Shown here in pieces: positions 37,508-47,397 of a stretch of 64,000 bases of DNA; position 1 is the stretch's first letter, and each line of letters opens with the position of its first letter. Position numbers and translations under genes: made by a program. The notes beneath the pieces were generated by a model. That model had not been told where the DNA came from. It searched no databases and was given only the letters and a program-made list of their open reading frames with translations. Origin of the DNA: Labrenzia sp. OB1 (GTDB lineage: Bacteria > Pseudomonadota > Alphaproteobacteria > Rhizobiales > Stappiaceae); NCBI RefSeq assembly GCF_001624695.1, contig NZ_JSEP01000025.1, positions 1-64,000 of the forward strand, written 5' to 3'.

Positions 37508-37838
37508 ACTTCCTACTCCTCAATGGACCCGCCGATATGTTCCAGATCAGCTGCATTCACCTGGAACGCATGATTTATCCGGTCAGGGCCACGCGGTCCG
37601 CGACATTGTCAATTGTCTGAGAGCATCAGGCGAGAACGCCGCCCGAACTCAGCAAACGTGCGGCCTTATACACCCCGAAAGCTGTTAAGGCCACCGTTCA
37701 ATCCAGCTATTATACTTCGATTTTCAGCCAGTGGGCCCAGTTCGGCCATATGGTGGAATTCCGGGTCTTTTGAGGCTGATCAAGGTGCCCGCTTACCCGA
37801 CGTGAAATGTATTCAATCAAATTCGCAAGGACGCAGCC
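37508..37838. other. Divergent intergenic region, 331 bp
   Basis: No gene supported. It separates aroG (leftward) from the VIT1-type gene. It includes the 7-bp inverted pair GTTCCAG/CTGGAAC (37540-37568) and no strong promoter that I can name with confidence. Confidence 0.5.
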
Positions 37839-38570
37839 ATGCCAGGCAAAAGACTTGAACACAGCCACCGTCCGGCAGACATCGCCTCCCGGCTGGCGTC
37901 GGGGCCGGATGCCAGTTACCTGAGGGACTGGATCTATGGCGGCATCGACGGTGCGGTTACCACCTTTGCCGTCGTCGCCGGCTCGCTGGGCGCCGACCTG
38001 TCATCGAAGGTCATTCTTATCCTTGGTATTGCCAATCTGCTTGCCGACGGCTTCTCCATGGCTGCGGCGAATTTCAGCGGTTCAAAATCCGAAAACGAGG
38101 ACTACGCCAGGCTCAAGGCGGTGGAGGAAAAACATATCTCCGTCGCACCGGACGGCGAACGGGAAGAGATCCGCCAGATCTTTCTGGCCAAGGGGTTCGA
38201 AGGCGAGGACCTGGAAACCATGGTGCGCCTTGTCTCCTCCAACAGAACGACCTGGATCGAAACCATGATGCAGGGGGAATACGGCATGACGGATGCGGCC
38301 CGCACACCCTTGAAAGCAGCACTTTACACATTCGCCGCCTTCATCGTGTTCGGTTCGATCCCGCTTCTGCCCTTTGTCCTCGATCTCCCGGCGAGCGCCA
38401 TGACCGCCACTGTCATGACGGCGCTGGCTTTCTTCACCATCGGCTCCTTCCGTGCGCACTGGTCGCAGAGACACTGGATTTCCTGCGGTCTGGAAACGAT
38501 GGCGATCGGCATGCTGGCGGCGGGCATCGCCTTTGCCGCCGGTCACGGATTGCAGACGCTGCTCGGCTAG
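37839..38570 (+). CDS. VIT1/CCC1-family metal transporter
   Basis: The 243-residue membrane protein has the VIT1 layout: first helix with GGIDGAVTTFAVVAGS, the LADGFSMAAANF second helix, a cytoplasmic helical hub (about 80-150) rich in Glu, and three further helices. Family members move Fe2+ or Mn2+ out of the cytoplasm; the Glu-rich hub binds metal in plant VIT1. Its stop overlaps the stop of the convergent cyclotransferase gene by four bases. Confidence 0.88.
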   Translation: MPGKRLEHSHRPADIASRLASGPDASYLRDWIYGGIDGAVTTFAVVAGSLGADLSSKVILILGIANLLADGFSMAAANFSGSKSENEDYARLKAVEEKHISVAPDGEREEIRQIFLAKGFEGEDLETMVRLVSSNRTTWIETMMQGEYGMTDAARTPLKAALYTFAAFIVFGSIPLLPFVLDLPASAMTATVMTALAFFTIGSFRAHWSQRHWISCGLETMAIGMLAAGIAFAAGHGLQTLLG

Positions 38571-39169
38571 GAGTGTTCGTCCGGCGTCAGATAGCTGACA
38601 CCCAGCGCTGCCAGCCTGGCGTCGATCAGATCGGCCAGTTGCGGGGCCGGAACGATCGTCCTCGGATAGTGTGGCCTGTGCCGGTCCTTCAGCACCGGCA
38701 CGTGCCAGCCATCGGTGGTCTCGATGAAGTGCTCGATGCCCTCTTCCCCCCAGATCCGGAAATATCCGGCGAGAACACAATCGAGATAGCTCTGAAGGAT
38801 GGGATGGCTGCGCGATCCCCAACGGTGGTGGCCGGGCGCCGCCTTGAAAAGAAACATGTCGTCCGAACCCGGCTTTTGTTCCGCTTCGCAGCGGAACGTC
38901 GCGCCAATGGCGTCCACCTTGTGGTAGCGCCGTTCCCGCAGTTCCAGATCCTTCAGCCCGCTGCGCGGTTCCCGCGCCATGATACCGCGGATCTCGACAC
39001 CTTCCTGTTTGCGTACGGTCAAGGCGCAACGGCCCTGACCGTCTTCCCCCTCCCCGCAGACCTTCCATTCACGCATCCATCCGCTCAGTCTTCCGGGGAC
39101 TGTCTGAGTGGCGGCGGGAATAGTGTCAATATTGACGAGTGAACCGTAACCAAAATATGTGATCGTCAT
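38567..39169 (-). CDS. Gamma-glutamylcyclotransferase-like protein
   Basis: The 200-residue protein opens ITYFGYGSLVN, the glycine-rich loop of the GGCT/AIG2-like fold, and continues with GRLSGWMREWKV and YHKVDAIGATF strands. The fold typically cleaves gamma-glutamyl dipeptides or glutathione to 5-oxoproline. The last third (TDGWHVPVLKDRHRPHYPR) is less conserved. With a glutathione reductase at 42-44 kb it may join glutathione turnover, but the two are not in one operon. Confidence 0.8.
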   Translation of the reverse strand: MTITYFGYGSLVNIDTIPAATQTVPGRLSGWMREWKVCGEGEDGQGRCALTVRKQEGVEIRGIMAREPRSGLKDLELRERRYHKVDAIGATFRCEAEQKPGSDDMFLFKAAPGHHRWGSRSHPILQSYLDCVLAGYFRIWGEEGIEHFIETTDGWHVPVLKDRHRPHYPRTIVPAPQLADLIDARLAALGVSYLTPDEHS

Positions 39170-39232
39170 GTAGCGCTAAACTTGATTCTGTAACCTGAAA
39201 TCTGAAATCCAAGCCAAGTCCCCGGGGGTCTC

Positions 39233-40426
39233 ATGAGTGTTCCGTCCCTTTCGCAGCAAGATGTCGAAGCTCTAAGGGAAGATACTCCCGGTGTAGGGCA
39301 GCTGATCCACTTTAACAATGCCGGCACGGGCCTCGCCCTTGCGCCGTCCCTCAATGCCGTGAAGCAGCATCTGGACCTTGAAGCCAGGCTGGGTGGCTAT
39401 GAAGCCGCCGCGCATGCGAGCGCGGACTTGGATGCCTTCTACAGCGCCCTTGCCGCGCTGATCGGCGGCAAACCTCACGAAATCGCCTATGTGGAAAATG
39501 CCACCCGCGCCTGGGACATGGCTTTCTACGGCATCGATTTCCGCGAGGGAGACCGGATCGTGACCGGCAGGGCGGAATATGTGTCCAACTATGTCGCCTT
39601 TCTGCAAATGAAGCGCCGCAAGGGTATCGAAATCGACATCGTCGAGGACGACGCGAGCGGGCAGATCGATCTGAAAGGCGTGAAAGAGGCCATCGGCGCG
39701 CGGACGCGCCTGATAGCCCTGACCCATATTCCGACTTTCTCCGGACTGATCAACCCGGCGGAGGAGGTCGGGGAAATTGCCCGGGCGGCGAATGTTCTCT
39801 ATCTGCTGGATGCGTGCCAGTCCGCCGGACAGATACCCCTGAATGTGGGCGAAATCGGTTGCGGCATCCTCTCCGGCACAGGCCGCAAATATCTGCGCGG
39901 ACCGCGTGGCACCGGTTTTTTGTATGTCAGCGACGCTGTGCTGGATCAGCTTGACCCTCCATTCGTCGATCTGCAGTCCGCTGACTGGATTGACGAAGCG
40001 TCCTATGAACTCGTCCCGCATGCGCGGCGCTTCGAGACGTGGGAGCGCTATGTTGCCGGCCAGATAGGTCTCGGCGTTGCCACCGGCTATGCGATCGGGT
40101 TCGGAATGGAACGGATCGGCAATCGGGTGTGCGCTCTGGGAGCTTACCTGAGATCGGAGCTTTCCGGTCTGTCGGATGTCACGCTGCATGACAAGGGACG
40201 CCGGAAGGGCGGAATCGTGACCTTCGCCGTTGCGGGTGAGACTCCGGCTCAGACAAAAGCTCGCCTCTCGGCGGCACAGATCAATGTCTCGGTCAGCAAT
40301 GCAAGTTCCGCCAGGATCGACCTGCCTCACCGCAATCTTGATGCCGTGGTGCGCGCGTCCGTGCATGCCTTCAACACCGAAACCGAAATAGAAACGTTCG
40401 TTAAAGCCATCGGCAAGCTCACCTGA
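39233..40426 (+). CDS. Class V aminotransferase-fold PLP enzyme
   Basis: The 397-residue cytoplasmic protein has the NifS/isopenicillin-epimerase-like fold. HFNNAGTGLA is the N-terminal small-domain motif, YLLDACQSAGQ carries the Asp that contacts the PLP nitrogen, and Lys219 in SGTGRKYLRGPRGTGF forms the Schiff base. It lacks the extra cysteine loop of cysteine desulfurases. The overall pattern is close to hercynylcysteine-lyase/epimerase-type proteins, but substrate is unassigned. The start (ATGAGTGTT) is 63 bases from the divergent cyclotransferase. Confidence 0.85.
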   Translation: MSVPSLSQQDVEALREDTPGVGQLIHFNNAGTGLALAPSLNAVKQHLDLEARLGGYEAAAHASADLDAFYSALAALIGGKPHEIAYVENATRAWDMAFYGIDFREGDRIVTGRAEYVSNYVAFLQMKRRKGIEIDIVEDDASGQIDLKGVKEAIGARTRLIALTHIPTFSGLINPAEEVGEIARAANVLYLLDACQSAGQIPLNVGEIGCGILSGTGRKYLRGPRGTGFLYVSDAVLDQLDPPFVDLQSADWIDEASYELVPHARRFETWERYVAGQIGLGVATGYAIGFGMERIGNRVCALGAYLRSELSGLSDVTLHDKGRRKGGIVTFAVAGETPAQTKARLSAAQINVSVSNASSARIDLPHRNLDAVVRASVHAFNTETEIETFVKAIGKLT

Positions 40427-40778
40427 AACTGCAAGGCAGGGCCCGGACGACGGACGCCGTGCCTGACATCCACGGGTTTCCGTTACAATTGGGCTGAACA
40501 CAGGATCACGTGCAAATACACTGCAATCGCGTCAAAATACAAGAAAGCAACCTTCGCGCGCAATCTCTGGGAAGACAAACAGATTACATCCACTCGAATC
40601 CACATTGTCATGTTTGACATTGTTAAAAAATTTACTTATCAAATGTTAAGAAAGCTCCCTAAACCTCGTACGTATTACCACCCGTACACTCATAAATTAT
40701 TTGTCCATATATTTCTCATTACATACAGTAAATTGACAAGAGCCTGCAAAGTTGTGCGGCCTCTAACAGGATTGAAGT
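40427..40778. other. AT-rich leader of the diguanylate cyclase gene, 352 bp
   Basis: No gene supported. From about 40600 to 40750 the DNA is strikingly AT-rich. TTGACA (40614-40619) and TATCAA (40637-40642), 17 bases apart, form a plausible promoter, giving an untranslated leader near 130 bases. Confidence 0.5.
40614..40642 (+). promoter_or_regulatory. Candidate sigma70 promoter for the diguanylate cyclase
   Basis: A perfect TTGACA is followed at 17-base spacing by TATCAA (four of six consensus bases). Confidence 0.5.
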
Positions 40779-42320
40779 TTGACCGAGTTCCGCCGGAGAT
40801 ACAGCGATCAGCCCGTGACCGTGGCACGGCAGCATATATCGCGGCTTGCATTTCTTCTTGCCGGTCTTCTGATTGCCGTAACGTCCGCGTCCTTGCTGTT
40901 TGTCGGGTTTATCGCCTCGCAGGCATCGACCGAGCAGGCGATCGCCAACGAACAGCGATTGTTCCGCAATACACTCGCGGATCGTATGCGCGTCCTGGTG
41001 CGCGAGCAGATCACTGTCGCCTCGTCGGATAACTCCGTTGCCGGACTGGTTCTGAATTTTAACGCGAACTACGCATATAAGGCGATAGACACACTGTGGT
41101 CCGACTACCGGCACAGCAAGGTCATGGTGATCTCCGGTGACGGTCATGTTCTGGCGGAATCCTTTGAACACTACACCCATATTCTGAAGCGGCCGATTGC
41201 CGAAACTCCGGAACTGGCAATCCTGTTTGAAAAAACCAAAGACCTGTTTGAAAAAAACAGGGTGCGCGTTCCCGAGGGATACGGTCACCGTTCTCTGCAG
41301 GGGGTGAACCCTGACGAATACGCCCTCATGGGGTTCACCGAAATAGATGGAAGGCCCGCAATGTTCGGTGCGGTGCCTGTTATTCCGGACGATTACGAGA
41401 ATGTGCTTCCGGACGGTCCACCGACGGTAATCCTGTCTGCCCACTACATTGACGAAACCCTGCTCAGACAAGTGAATGCCCAGTTGAATTTTGCGTCGCT
41501 CAAATTCGTAACGGACGCACCGGCGGACTCTGCCGCGTTTCACATGATTGCGAACCCGGACGAAGAATCCATCGGCTTCTTCACATGGGACAGCCAGACC
41601 ATCGGCAACGCCATCTGGCCGACAATTATTCCGGTCATCGTGCTGTTGAGCATTTCCCTGGCGGCACTGGCGTTCGGCATCGCCTGGAGGATCGGCCAGC
41701 TGACCTCGTCCCTGCAGGCGAGTGAACAGCAGAACCGCCACCTTGCCCTGCACGACACCCTGACGGGTCTGGCGAACAGGCTGCAGTTCAACCGGGTTCT
41801 GGCAACTTCCGTGAAATCACTGCCGGAGAAGCAGTTTGCCGTCATTCATTGCGATCTCGACAAGTTCAAGGCGGTCAACGACACATTCGGACACGCGGCA
41901 GGAGACCTGGTCATCAAGACCATGGCCGGGCGCCTCAAGAAGGTGATTGGCCAGGAGGGCCTTGTCTGCCGTGTCGGCGGCGACGAGTTCATGATCATTT
42001 ACCGCAAGACAACGGACAGAGAGAATCTGCACAAGCTGAGCACGGAGTTGGTGGAAACGGCCCAGACGCCCATCGCGATCCGGGACGAGGGAGAGGCGAC
42101 GATAGGACTGAGCGTCGGGATCGCGGTTGCCCCTGAAGACGGTTCGACAACAGAAAGTCTCGTCGCACGGTCAGACGCAGCGCTTTACAAATCGAAGAAA
42201 CTCGGACGCAACCGCTATTCGCTGTTTTCCGACTTCTTCGACAACAAAGGCGACCCCGAAGAGCCTCCGCTTTCCCTAGAGGATCCGAAGCCTCAGGCCC
42301 GCGCCGTCAAGGCCGGGTAG
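40779..42320 (+). CDS. Membrane diguanylate cyclase with periplasmic sensor
   Basis: The 513-residue protein has two membrane helices (about 24-48 and 285-308) enclosing a 235-residue periplasmic domain that resembles CHASE-type sensors. A GGDEF domain follows: HDTLTGLANR, DLDKFKAVNDTFGH and GGDEF at 400-404 (active form). The position of the inhibitory RxxD I-site reads GQEG, so product inhibition is not expected. It makes c-di-GMP. A TTG start has AGGA seven bases upstream; a GTG about 12 codons later is the alternative. Confidence 0.9.
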   Translation: MTEFRRRYSDQPVTVARQHISRLAFLLAGLLIAVTSASLLFVGFIASQASTEQAIANEQRLFRNTLADRMRVLVREQITVASSDNSVAGLVLNFNANYAYKAIDTLWSDYRHSKVMVISGDGHVLAESFEHYTHILKRPIAETPELAILFEKTKDLFEKNRVRVPEGYGHRSLQGVNPDEYALMGFTEIDGRPAMFGAVPVIPDDYENVLPDGPPTVILSAHYIDETLLRQVNAQLNFASLKFVTDAPADSAAFHMIANPDEESIGFFTWDSQTIGNAIWPTIIPVIVLLSISLAALAFGIAWRIGQLTSSLQASEQQNRHLALHDTLTGLANRLQFNRVLATSVKSLPEKQFAVIHCDLDKFKAVNDTFGHAAGDLVIKTMAGRLKKVIGQEGLVCRVGGDEFMIIYRKTTDRENLHKLSTELVETAQTPIAIRDEGEATIGLSVGIAVAPEDGSTTESLVARSDAALYKSKKLGRNRYSLFSDFFDNKGDPEEPPLSLEDPKPQARAVKAG

Positions 42321-42364
42321 AAGCGCGGCTGCGCTTCGCCCTCGCCCAGTGCGCTCGCCGGGTG

Positions 42365-43741
42365 CTATCCGCGCAAACGCTCCGTCGGCTCGCGCATGGT
42401 CACGAGTTCTTCCGCGGCCGTCGGGTGCACGGCAATGGTCCGGTCGAAGTCCGCCTTGGTTGCCCCCATTTGCAGCGTCACGCCGAGTATCTGCGCCAGT
42501 TCGCCGGCATCGGGCCCGACTATGTGCACACCCAGGACCTTCTGGCTGTCGGCATCCACGATCATCTTCATAAGCATTTTCTCGTCCCTGCCGGACAAGG
42601 TGTGCTTCATCGGCCGGAAACCTGACTTGTAGATATCGAGGTTGGCCGTCCGGCTCAAAGCTTCTTCCTGCGTCACCCCGACCGTGCCCATTTCAGGCTG
42701 AGAAAATACAGCCGTGGCGATCAGGCTGTGATCCACCGCCCAAGGATTGCCGCCGAAAACGGTGTCGGCAAAGGCATGGCCTTCGCGGATCGCCACCGGT
42801 GTCAGATTGGCGCGGTTGGTGACATCGCCGACCGCGTAAATGGAGTCGATATTGGTCCTGGAGTCCGCGCTGACCTTGATCGCTCCGGACGCATCCATTT
42901 CAACGCCGGCCTTCTCAAGGCCAAGGTCGCTGGTGTGCGGATTGCGGCCGATCGCGAACATGATCTGCCCGGCGTCCAGAGTCTCACCGTTTTTGGTCTT
43001 GCCGCTCAGGGAGCCGTCGGCATGTTTCTCGATCCCGGTGAAGACGTCGTTCAGAAGTACCCTGATACCCTTCTTCTCCATTTCCTCGCGAACCATCGTC
43101 CGCAAATCCATGTCGAAGCCGCGCAGGATTTCCTCACCACGATAGATCAGCGTCGTGTCGACCCCGAGGCCGTTGAAGATGCCGGCAAACTCGACGGCGA
43201 TATACCCGCCTCCGGCAACCACGATCTTCTCGGGAAGCTCATCGAGATGAAACGCTTCATTGGAGGTGATGACATGCTGAACACCGGGCAAGCCGGCATC
43301 GACATTCGGAGAGGCTCCCACGGCGATAAGAATGTACTTGGCGGTAACTTTCTGCCCGGTCGTCAGCAGGCGCACTGTGTGAGCATCTTCGATCACGGCA
43401 CGGCTGTCATGAACTTCGACGTTGGTACGTTCCAGGTTGCGCCGGTAAAGGCCTTCCAGGCGGGTGATCTCCTGGTCCTTGGCGGCAACCAGCTTGCTCC
43501 AGGAAAAGCCGCGCTCGCCGACAGTCCAGCCGAAGCCTTCCGCATCTTCAAATTCCTCGGAAAACTTGGAAGCGTAGACGAAGAGCTTTTTGGGCACACA
43601 GCCGCGGATAACGCAGGTTCCGCCGTATCTGTATTCTTCGGCGATCCCGACACGTGCGCCATGGGTTGCCGCTATGCGAGCGGCTCGGACTCCGCCGGAC
43701 CCACCGCCAATAACAAAAAGATCGTAGTCGTACTCGCTCAT
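42365..43741 (-). CDS. gor: Glutathione-disulfide reductase
   Basis: The 458-residue flavoenzyme reduces glutathione disulfide with NADPH. It has the FAD loop GGGSGGVRAA (12-21), the redox pair Cys43/Cys48 in GGTCVIRGC, a second dinucleotide fold VVAGGGYIAVEFAGIF, GDVTNRANLTPVA, and the C-terminal His-Pro in IAVHPTAAEE. Start ATG 43741 gives MSEYDYDLFV. The frame extends 39 codons upstream without support. It stands apart from other thiol genes. Confidence 0.95.
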   Translation of the reverse strand: MSEYDYDLFVIGGGSGGVRAARIAATHGARVGIAEEYRYGGTCVIRGCVPKKLFVYASKFSEEFEDAEGFGWTVGERGFSWSKLVAAKDQEITRLEGLYRRNLERTNVEVHDSRAVIEDAHTVRLLTTGQKVTAKYILIAVGASPNVDAGLPGVQHVITSNEAFHLDELPEKIVVAGGGYIAVEFAGIFNGLGVDTTLIYRGEEILRGFDMDLRTMVREEMEKKGIRVLLNDVFTGIEKHADGSLSGKTKNGETLDAGQIMFAIGRNPHTSDLGLEKAGVEMDASGAIKVSADSRTNIDSIYAVGDVTNRANLTPVAIREGHAFADTVFGGNPWAVDHSLIATAVFSQPEMGTVGVTQEEALSRTANLDIYKSGFRPMKHTLSGRDEKMLMKMIVDADSQKVLGVHIVGPDAGELAQILGVTLQMGATKADFDRTIAVHPTAAEELVTMREPTERLRG

Positions 43742-44025
43742 TTTTCGGCCTCTTGATATGTCTTGCGCAGCTTTGGAGCGCCGCCTGGCCGGACAAACGC
43801 GGGTCCGGCGGAGATGGTTCCGGTCCGCCCCACATAAGCGGTTGCCGTTACCATGCAAGAGCGGCGCAGAACCGCCCTCCCCCGAAGGTGGCGACCAAAT
43901 GTTCGCGATAGAATGGATCGGGCCGCGTTCGCGGCCCGCAGACCGGAAATCAAACCAGTCTCACTATCCTGTGTGTCACCTGTAATTCAGCAAAAGCGCG
44001 ATGCGATCGCCGAAATCACAGTACC

Positions 44026-44541
44026 TCACTCCACCACGTTCCGCTTGGCGAGTTCTTCCTGAACCATCGTTACCATTTCCGTGGAGATCTTGTCCTGCCA
44101 CTCGCGGGCTGCGCCGACGGAATACTGGGTGATGGCCGGGATGGAATTGGTCAGCTTCTGTCCCAACTCCGTGCCGTAGAATTCGGCAAGGCTGTTCAGC
44201 TCGGCTTCGGTGAACATGTCTGCCCAGGCCTGATAGACCAGACCGTTCAGTTCCACGCGTTTGGGAGCCAGCTTAAGCGCGACTTCCTGGGTGACCTCGA
44301 TGATCTCTTCCGCACGGGTCGGATCGGTCTGAATGAACGCGGTACGGGTCTGTTCGGCGAGGATCGGCAGAATATCGTCGAAGGGCTCGAGGACCTTGGT
44401 CGCAGCAGCTACCTTTTTCGCGGCAGCCATGTGACTCTCGGAAACGGCGTTCTGCGCGGACGCGGCAGTGGAAAGAAATCCGGCGGCAATCATGGCTGCG
44501 CCCACTACAGCTGCACGCTGGAAAGTCTTGACAAGTTTCAT
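44026..44541 (-). CDS. DUF2059 exported protein
   Basis: The 171-residue protein has a signal peptide (about 1-29, ending SAQA-like at TAASAQN) and an all-helical DUF2059 region: YQAWADMFTEAELNSLAEFYGTELGQKLTNSIPA. The family is common in Gram-negative periplasms and has no firm function. It lies 45 bases downstream of rpiA on the same strand, so co-transcription is likely. Confidence 0.88.
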   Translation of the reverse strand: MKLVKTFQRAAVVGAAMIAAGFLSTAASAQNAVSESHMAAAKKVAAATKVLEPFDDILPILAEQTRTAFIQTDPTRAEEIIEVTQEVALKLAPKRVELNGLVYQAWADMFTEAELNSLAEFYGTELGQKLTNSIPAITQYSVGAAREWQDKISTEMVTMVQEELAKRNVVE

Positions 44542-44586
44542 TTTTCTACTCCTAGGCGGCTTTCATCGCTCGTTCGAAAAGCCAAA

Positions 44587-45288
44587 TCACACCACTTGGA
44601 TGGGCAAGACGGTCTTTACCCCATCTGCGCCTGCCACGTAAGCCTTAGTTGCAAGATTGATGAAGAGGCCGTGCTCGACAACGCCGGGGATCGCGACCAG
44701 TCGGTCAGCCAGCAGTTCGGCCTGTTTGATTTCCTGAAGACGTGCATCCAGAATGAAATGGCCACCATCGGTTTTAAACGGCCGGTCGCCGCCGCCACGC
44801 AACTCCAGGTCCGAAGGAAGGCCAAGGTCTTCCAGAACCTTGAGAATTGCGAGCCTTGCGGTTTCCAGCCCAAAGGGAATGACCTCGATCGGCAAAGGAA
44901 ACCGCCCGAGGGTTTCAACCTGCTTGCTGGCGTCCGCTATGACGATCATCTGGCCGGAAGCCGATGCGACGATTTTTTCGCGCAGGAGCGCGCCGCCGCC
45001 TCCCTTGATCAGCACCAGATGCGGATCAAGCTCGTCAGCACCGTCAACTGTCAGGTCCAGTTGTGGCATTTCGTCCAGTGTCGTCAGCCTGATTCCCAGA
45101 CTGGAGGCCAGTTCCGCGGTCCGTTCGGATGTCGGCACGCCAATCACATCCAGCCCGTCACCAACCCGCCTTGCAAGCGCATATACAAAAAGCTCGGCCG
45201 TCGACCCGGTACCAATACCAAGACGCATGCCGGAAGTGACGTCTTCCGCAGCGCGTTCAGCAGCTTGCTTCTTGAACTGGTCGCTCAT
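44587..45288 (-). CDS. rpiA: Ribose-5-phosphate isomerase A
   Basis: The 233-residue enzyme interconverts ribose 5-phosphate and ribulose 5-phosphate in the pentose phosphate pathway. Active-site segments are all present: [42 protein letters not shown] and the C-terminal [12 protein letters not shown]. Length is normal. Downstream DUF2059 gene is 45 bases away. Confidence 0.95.
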   Translation of the reverse strand: MSDQFKKQAAERAAEDVTSGMRLGIGTGSTAELFVYALARRVGDGLDVIGVPTSERTAELASSLGIRLTTLDEMPQLDLTVDGADELDPHLVLIKGGGGALLREKIVASASGQMIVIADASKQVETLGRFPLPIEVIPFGLETARLAILKVLEDLGLPSDLELRGGGDRPFKTDGGHFILDARLQEIKQAELLADRLVAIPGVVEHGLFINLATKAYVAGADGVKTVLPIQVV

Positions 45289-45551
45289 TCAACGCTCCTC
45301 TTGCCCCCTCCTCCGGCACCTTTGCCGGTGGACGAAACCCTGGCCATCGTCCGGGCGGTCAAGCATGGCAGGTTATCTCGTTTTGGCCGCCGGGTGCTTA
45401 ACATGGCCGGGCTCGGGCGGTCCAGTGACATTCCCTACTTCACCCGGAGAAACTGCGCATTCGAAAGTGTCCAACTCTTGGTTAACCATACCTTCAGGAT
45501 ACCCATGCATAATAATGAAATTAGTCTGGGGACTGGAAAGCAAAAATTCAA

Positions 45552-47324
45552 ATGAACATACTTCGACTTGGATCAAGACAAAAATCACGGGAGGAATTCT
45601 CTCCTGATATTTTTGCTCCCCCTGAGGCATCTGAAGACGAAAACGGATCCGTTTCTGAAAAGGCAAATTCTTCAGACCGGATGAGTTTCGTTCTGGACAG
45701 CCTCGAGGACGATCTGACGGTGGCGGCGAAAGCCATCAGTTCAGCCGCCGAGAAGGTTCAGGACCAGCTCGACAGCCAGATGGACAAGCTGGAAACCATC
45801 CGCAGTGACAGCCAATCGCTTGCCGATCAGTCGGCAACCGCAGGAGAAAATGCTTCCGGGCTGGCGGATTCCATTCAGCAGCTGTCAACGTCGAGCGGCG
45901 AAATCGGCAGCCAGGTCGGGCTTTCCAATCAGCTTGCCGACGAAGCCCGGGATGTGGCCGACCAGGCCAACGGCGGGGTGATGGAACTCAAGCAGGCCAT
46001 CGATGACATTGCGAATGTGGTCAATCTGATTTCGGACATAGCAAAGCAAACCAACCTGCTGGCCCTTAACGCCACAATCGAGGCCGCCCGGGCCGGAGAA
46101 GCCGGCAGGGGCTTTTCTGTGGTCGCCAGCGAAGTCAAGGCACTGTCCGTCGAGACCCAGTCGGCCACGGAACAGATCATCGCCAATATCGACCGGCTCA
46201 ATCATTCGGCCGAGAACAGTCTCGGTTCGGTCAACCAGATTATCGATGTTATCGGACGTATCCGGCCGAGCTTTGCCGCTGTCGAGGGAGCAGTACAGAC
46301 CCAGGTCGAAACCACCAATTTGATCGGCGAACAGGCCCAGCAGACCGCGAACTTCGTCCAGGAAGTGGTGAAGAAAGTCAACACGATTACAGATTCCGCC
46401 TCCGCCGCGGAAGAGGGAGGAACGCGCGCCCGGACCCTGGGGACGGACATGAGCACAGCAGCGTATTCGCTGCAGTCGCGTTTCACCATGATGATCCGGC
46501 AGACCGAAATAGGTGACCGGCGGCAGCATGACAGGCTTCCCGTCAAGCTGGGCGGGACCGTCACCACCGGTGGAACGGCGGCAAAGATCGAAACACTGGA
46601 TATCTCGGAAGGTGGCGTTCTGTTCAAGCCGGACAGCGACGGACTTCTGCGCACAGGCAGCAGAGCTCATCTCGAGCTTGACGGCATCGGCGGAGCCGAC
46701 ATTTCGGTTGTTTCCGTATCCGACAATGGCTGTCATAGCCGCTTCGACAATCCGGCCTCGAACTTCCAGGAACGACTTGTCGCGAAAATCGCTTCCGTTC
46801 ATTCCACGCACGCCAGAGAGGTGGAATTGGCGCAATCGGGTGCGACCCAGATAATCGCAGCAATGGAAGGTCTTCTGGCAAACCGCCAGCTGAGCCAGGA
46901 CGACCTGTTCGACACCAACTACATGCCGATAGAGGGATCCAATCCCCTGCAGCTTTCCAACCGCGCCCTTGCCCATCTGCAAAAAGTCCTGCCGGACATC
47001 CAGGAGGCAATTCTTGGCGCCGGAAATAGCATGGTGTTCTGTGCCGCGATCGACCGGAACGGCTATCTGCCCGTTCACAATCTGATCTATTCGAAACCGC
47101 AAAGACCTGACGATCCTGCCTGGAACACGGCGAATTGCCGCAACAAGCGGATATTCGACGACAGGGCCGGTCTCAGTGCGGCGCGCAATACCCGCCCCTT
47201 CCTGATCCAGTCCTACGCCCGCGACATGGGCGGCGGCAAAATCGTCTGGATGAAGGAGATCGACGCGCCGATCATCGTTGAGGGACGCCATTGGGGCGGT
47301 TTCCGCACGGCCTACAAGCTTTAG
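45552..47324 (+). CDS. Cytoplasmic chemotaxis protein with PilZ domain
   Basis: The 590-residue protein has no membrane helix. MCP signalling coils run from about 60 to 310, with the hairpin tip DIAKQTNLLALNATIEAARAG. A PilZ domain follows at about 320-415: DRRQHDR (322-328, the RxxxR c-di-GMP contact) and DISEGG (350-355, the D/NxSxxG contact). A C-terminal sensory domain (about 450-590) with DRNGYLPVHN and RPFLIQSYARDMGGG resembles Cache-like domains seen on alphaproteobacterial MCPs. It should let c-di-GMP and another signal enter the chemotaxis array. Upstream by about 3 kb is a diguanylate cyclase. Confidence 0.9.
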   Translation: MNILRLGSRQKSREEFSPDIFAPPEASEDENGSVSEKANSSDRMSFVLDSLEDDLTVAAKAISSAAEKVQDQLDSQMDKLETIRSDSQSLADQSATAGENASGLADSIQQLSTSSGEIGSQVGLSNQLADEARDVADQANGGVMELKQAIDDIANVVNLISDIAKQTNLLALNATIEAARAGEAGRGFSVVASEVKALSVETQSATEQIIANIDRLNHSAENSLGSVNQIIDVIGRIRPSFAAVEGAVQTQVETTNLIGEQAQQTANFVQEVVKKVNTITDSASAAEEGGTRARTLGTDMSTAAYSLQSRFTMMIRQTEIGDRRQHDRLPVKLGGTVTTGGTAAKIETLDISEGGVLFKPDSDGLLRTGSRAHLELDGIGGADISVVSVSDNGCHSRFDNPASNFQERLVAKIASVHSTHAREVELAQSGATQIIAAMEGLLANRQLSQDDLFDTNYMPIEGSNPLQLSNRALAHLQKVLPDIQEAILGAGNSMVFCAAIDRNGYLPVHNLIYSKPQRPDDPAWNTANCRNKRIFDDRAGLSAARNTRPFLIQSYARDMGGGKIVWMKEIDAPIIVEGRHWGGFRTAYKL

Positions 47325-47397
47325 GGAGCTCCGGGACCTTGCGGCGGCGCCCCAATACGGCTAGGCAAAGCTTCGTTTCGTCTTTGCCGGAGTTTTC

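Noticed and set aside
37540-37568. Inverted GTTCCAG/CTGGAAC and a 15-codon minus-strand frame upstream of the DAHP synthase
   Set aside because: Considered as an attenuator leader, but the peptide has no Trp, Phe or Tyr codon runs and no alternative terminator follows.
37613-37858. 81-codon plus-strand frame before the VIT1-type gene
   Set aside because: Overlaps the VIT1 start, no ribosome-binding site, no domain.
42320-42337. GAAGCGC/GCGCTTC hairpin after the diguanylate cyclase
   Set aside because: No T-run on either strand, and too short to call a terminator with confidence.
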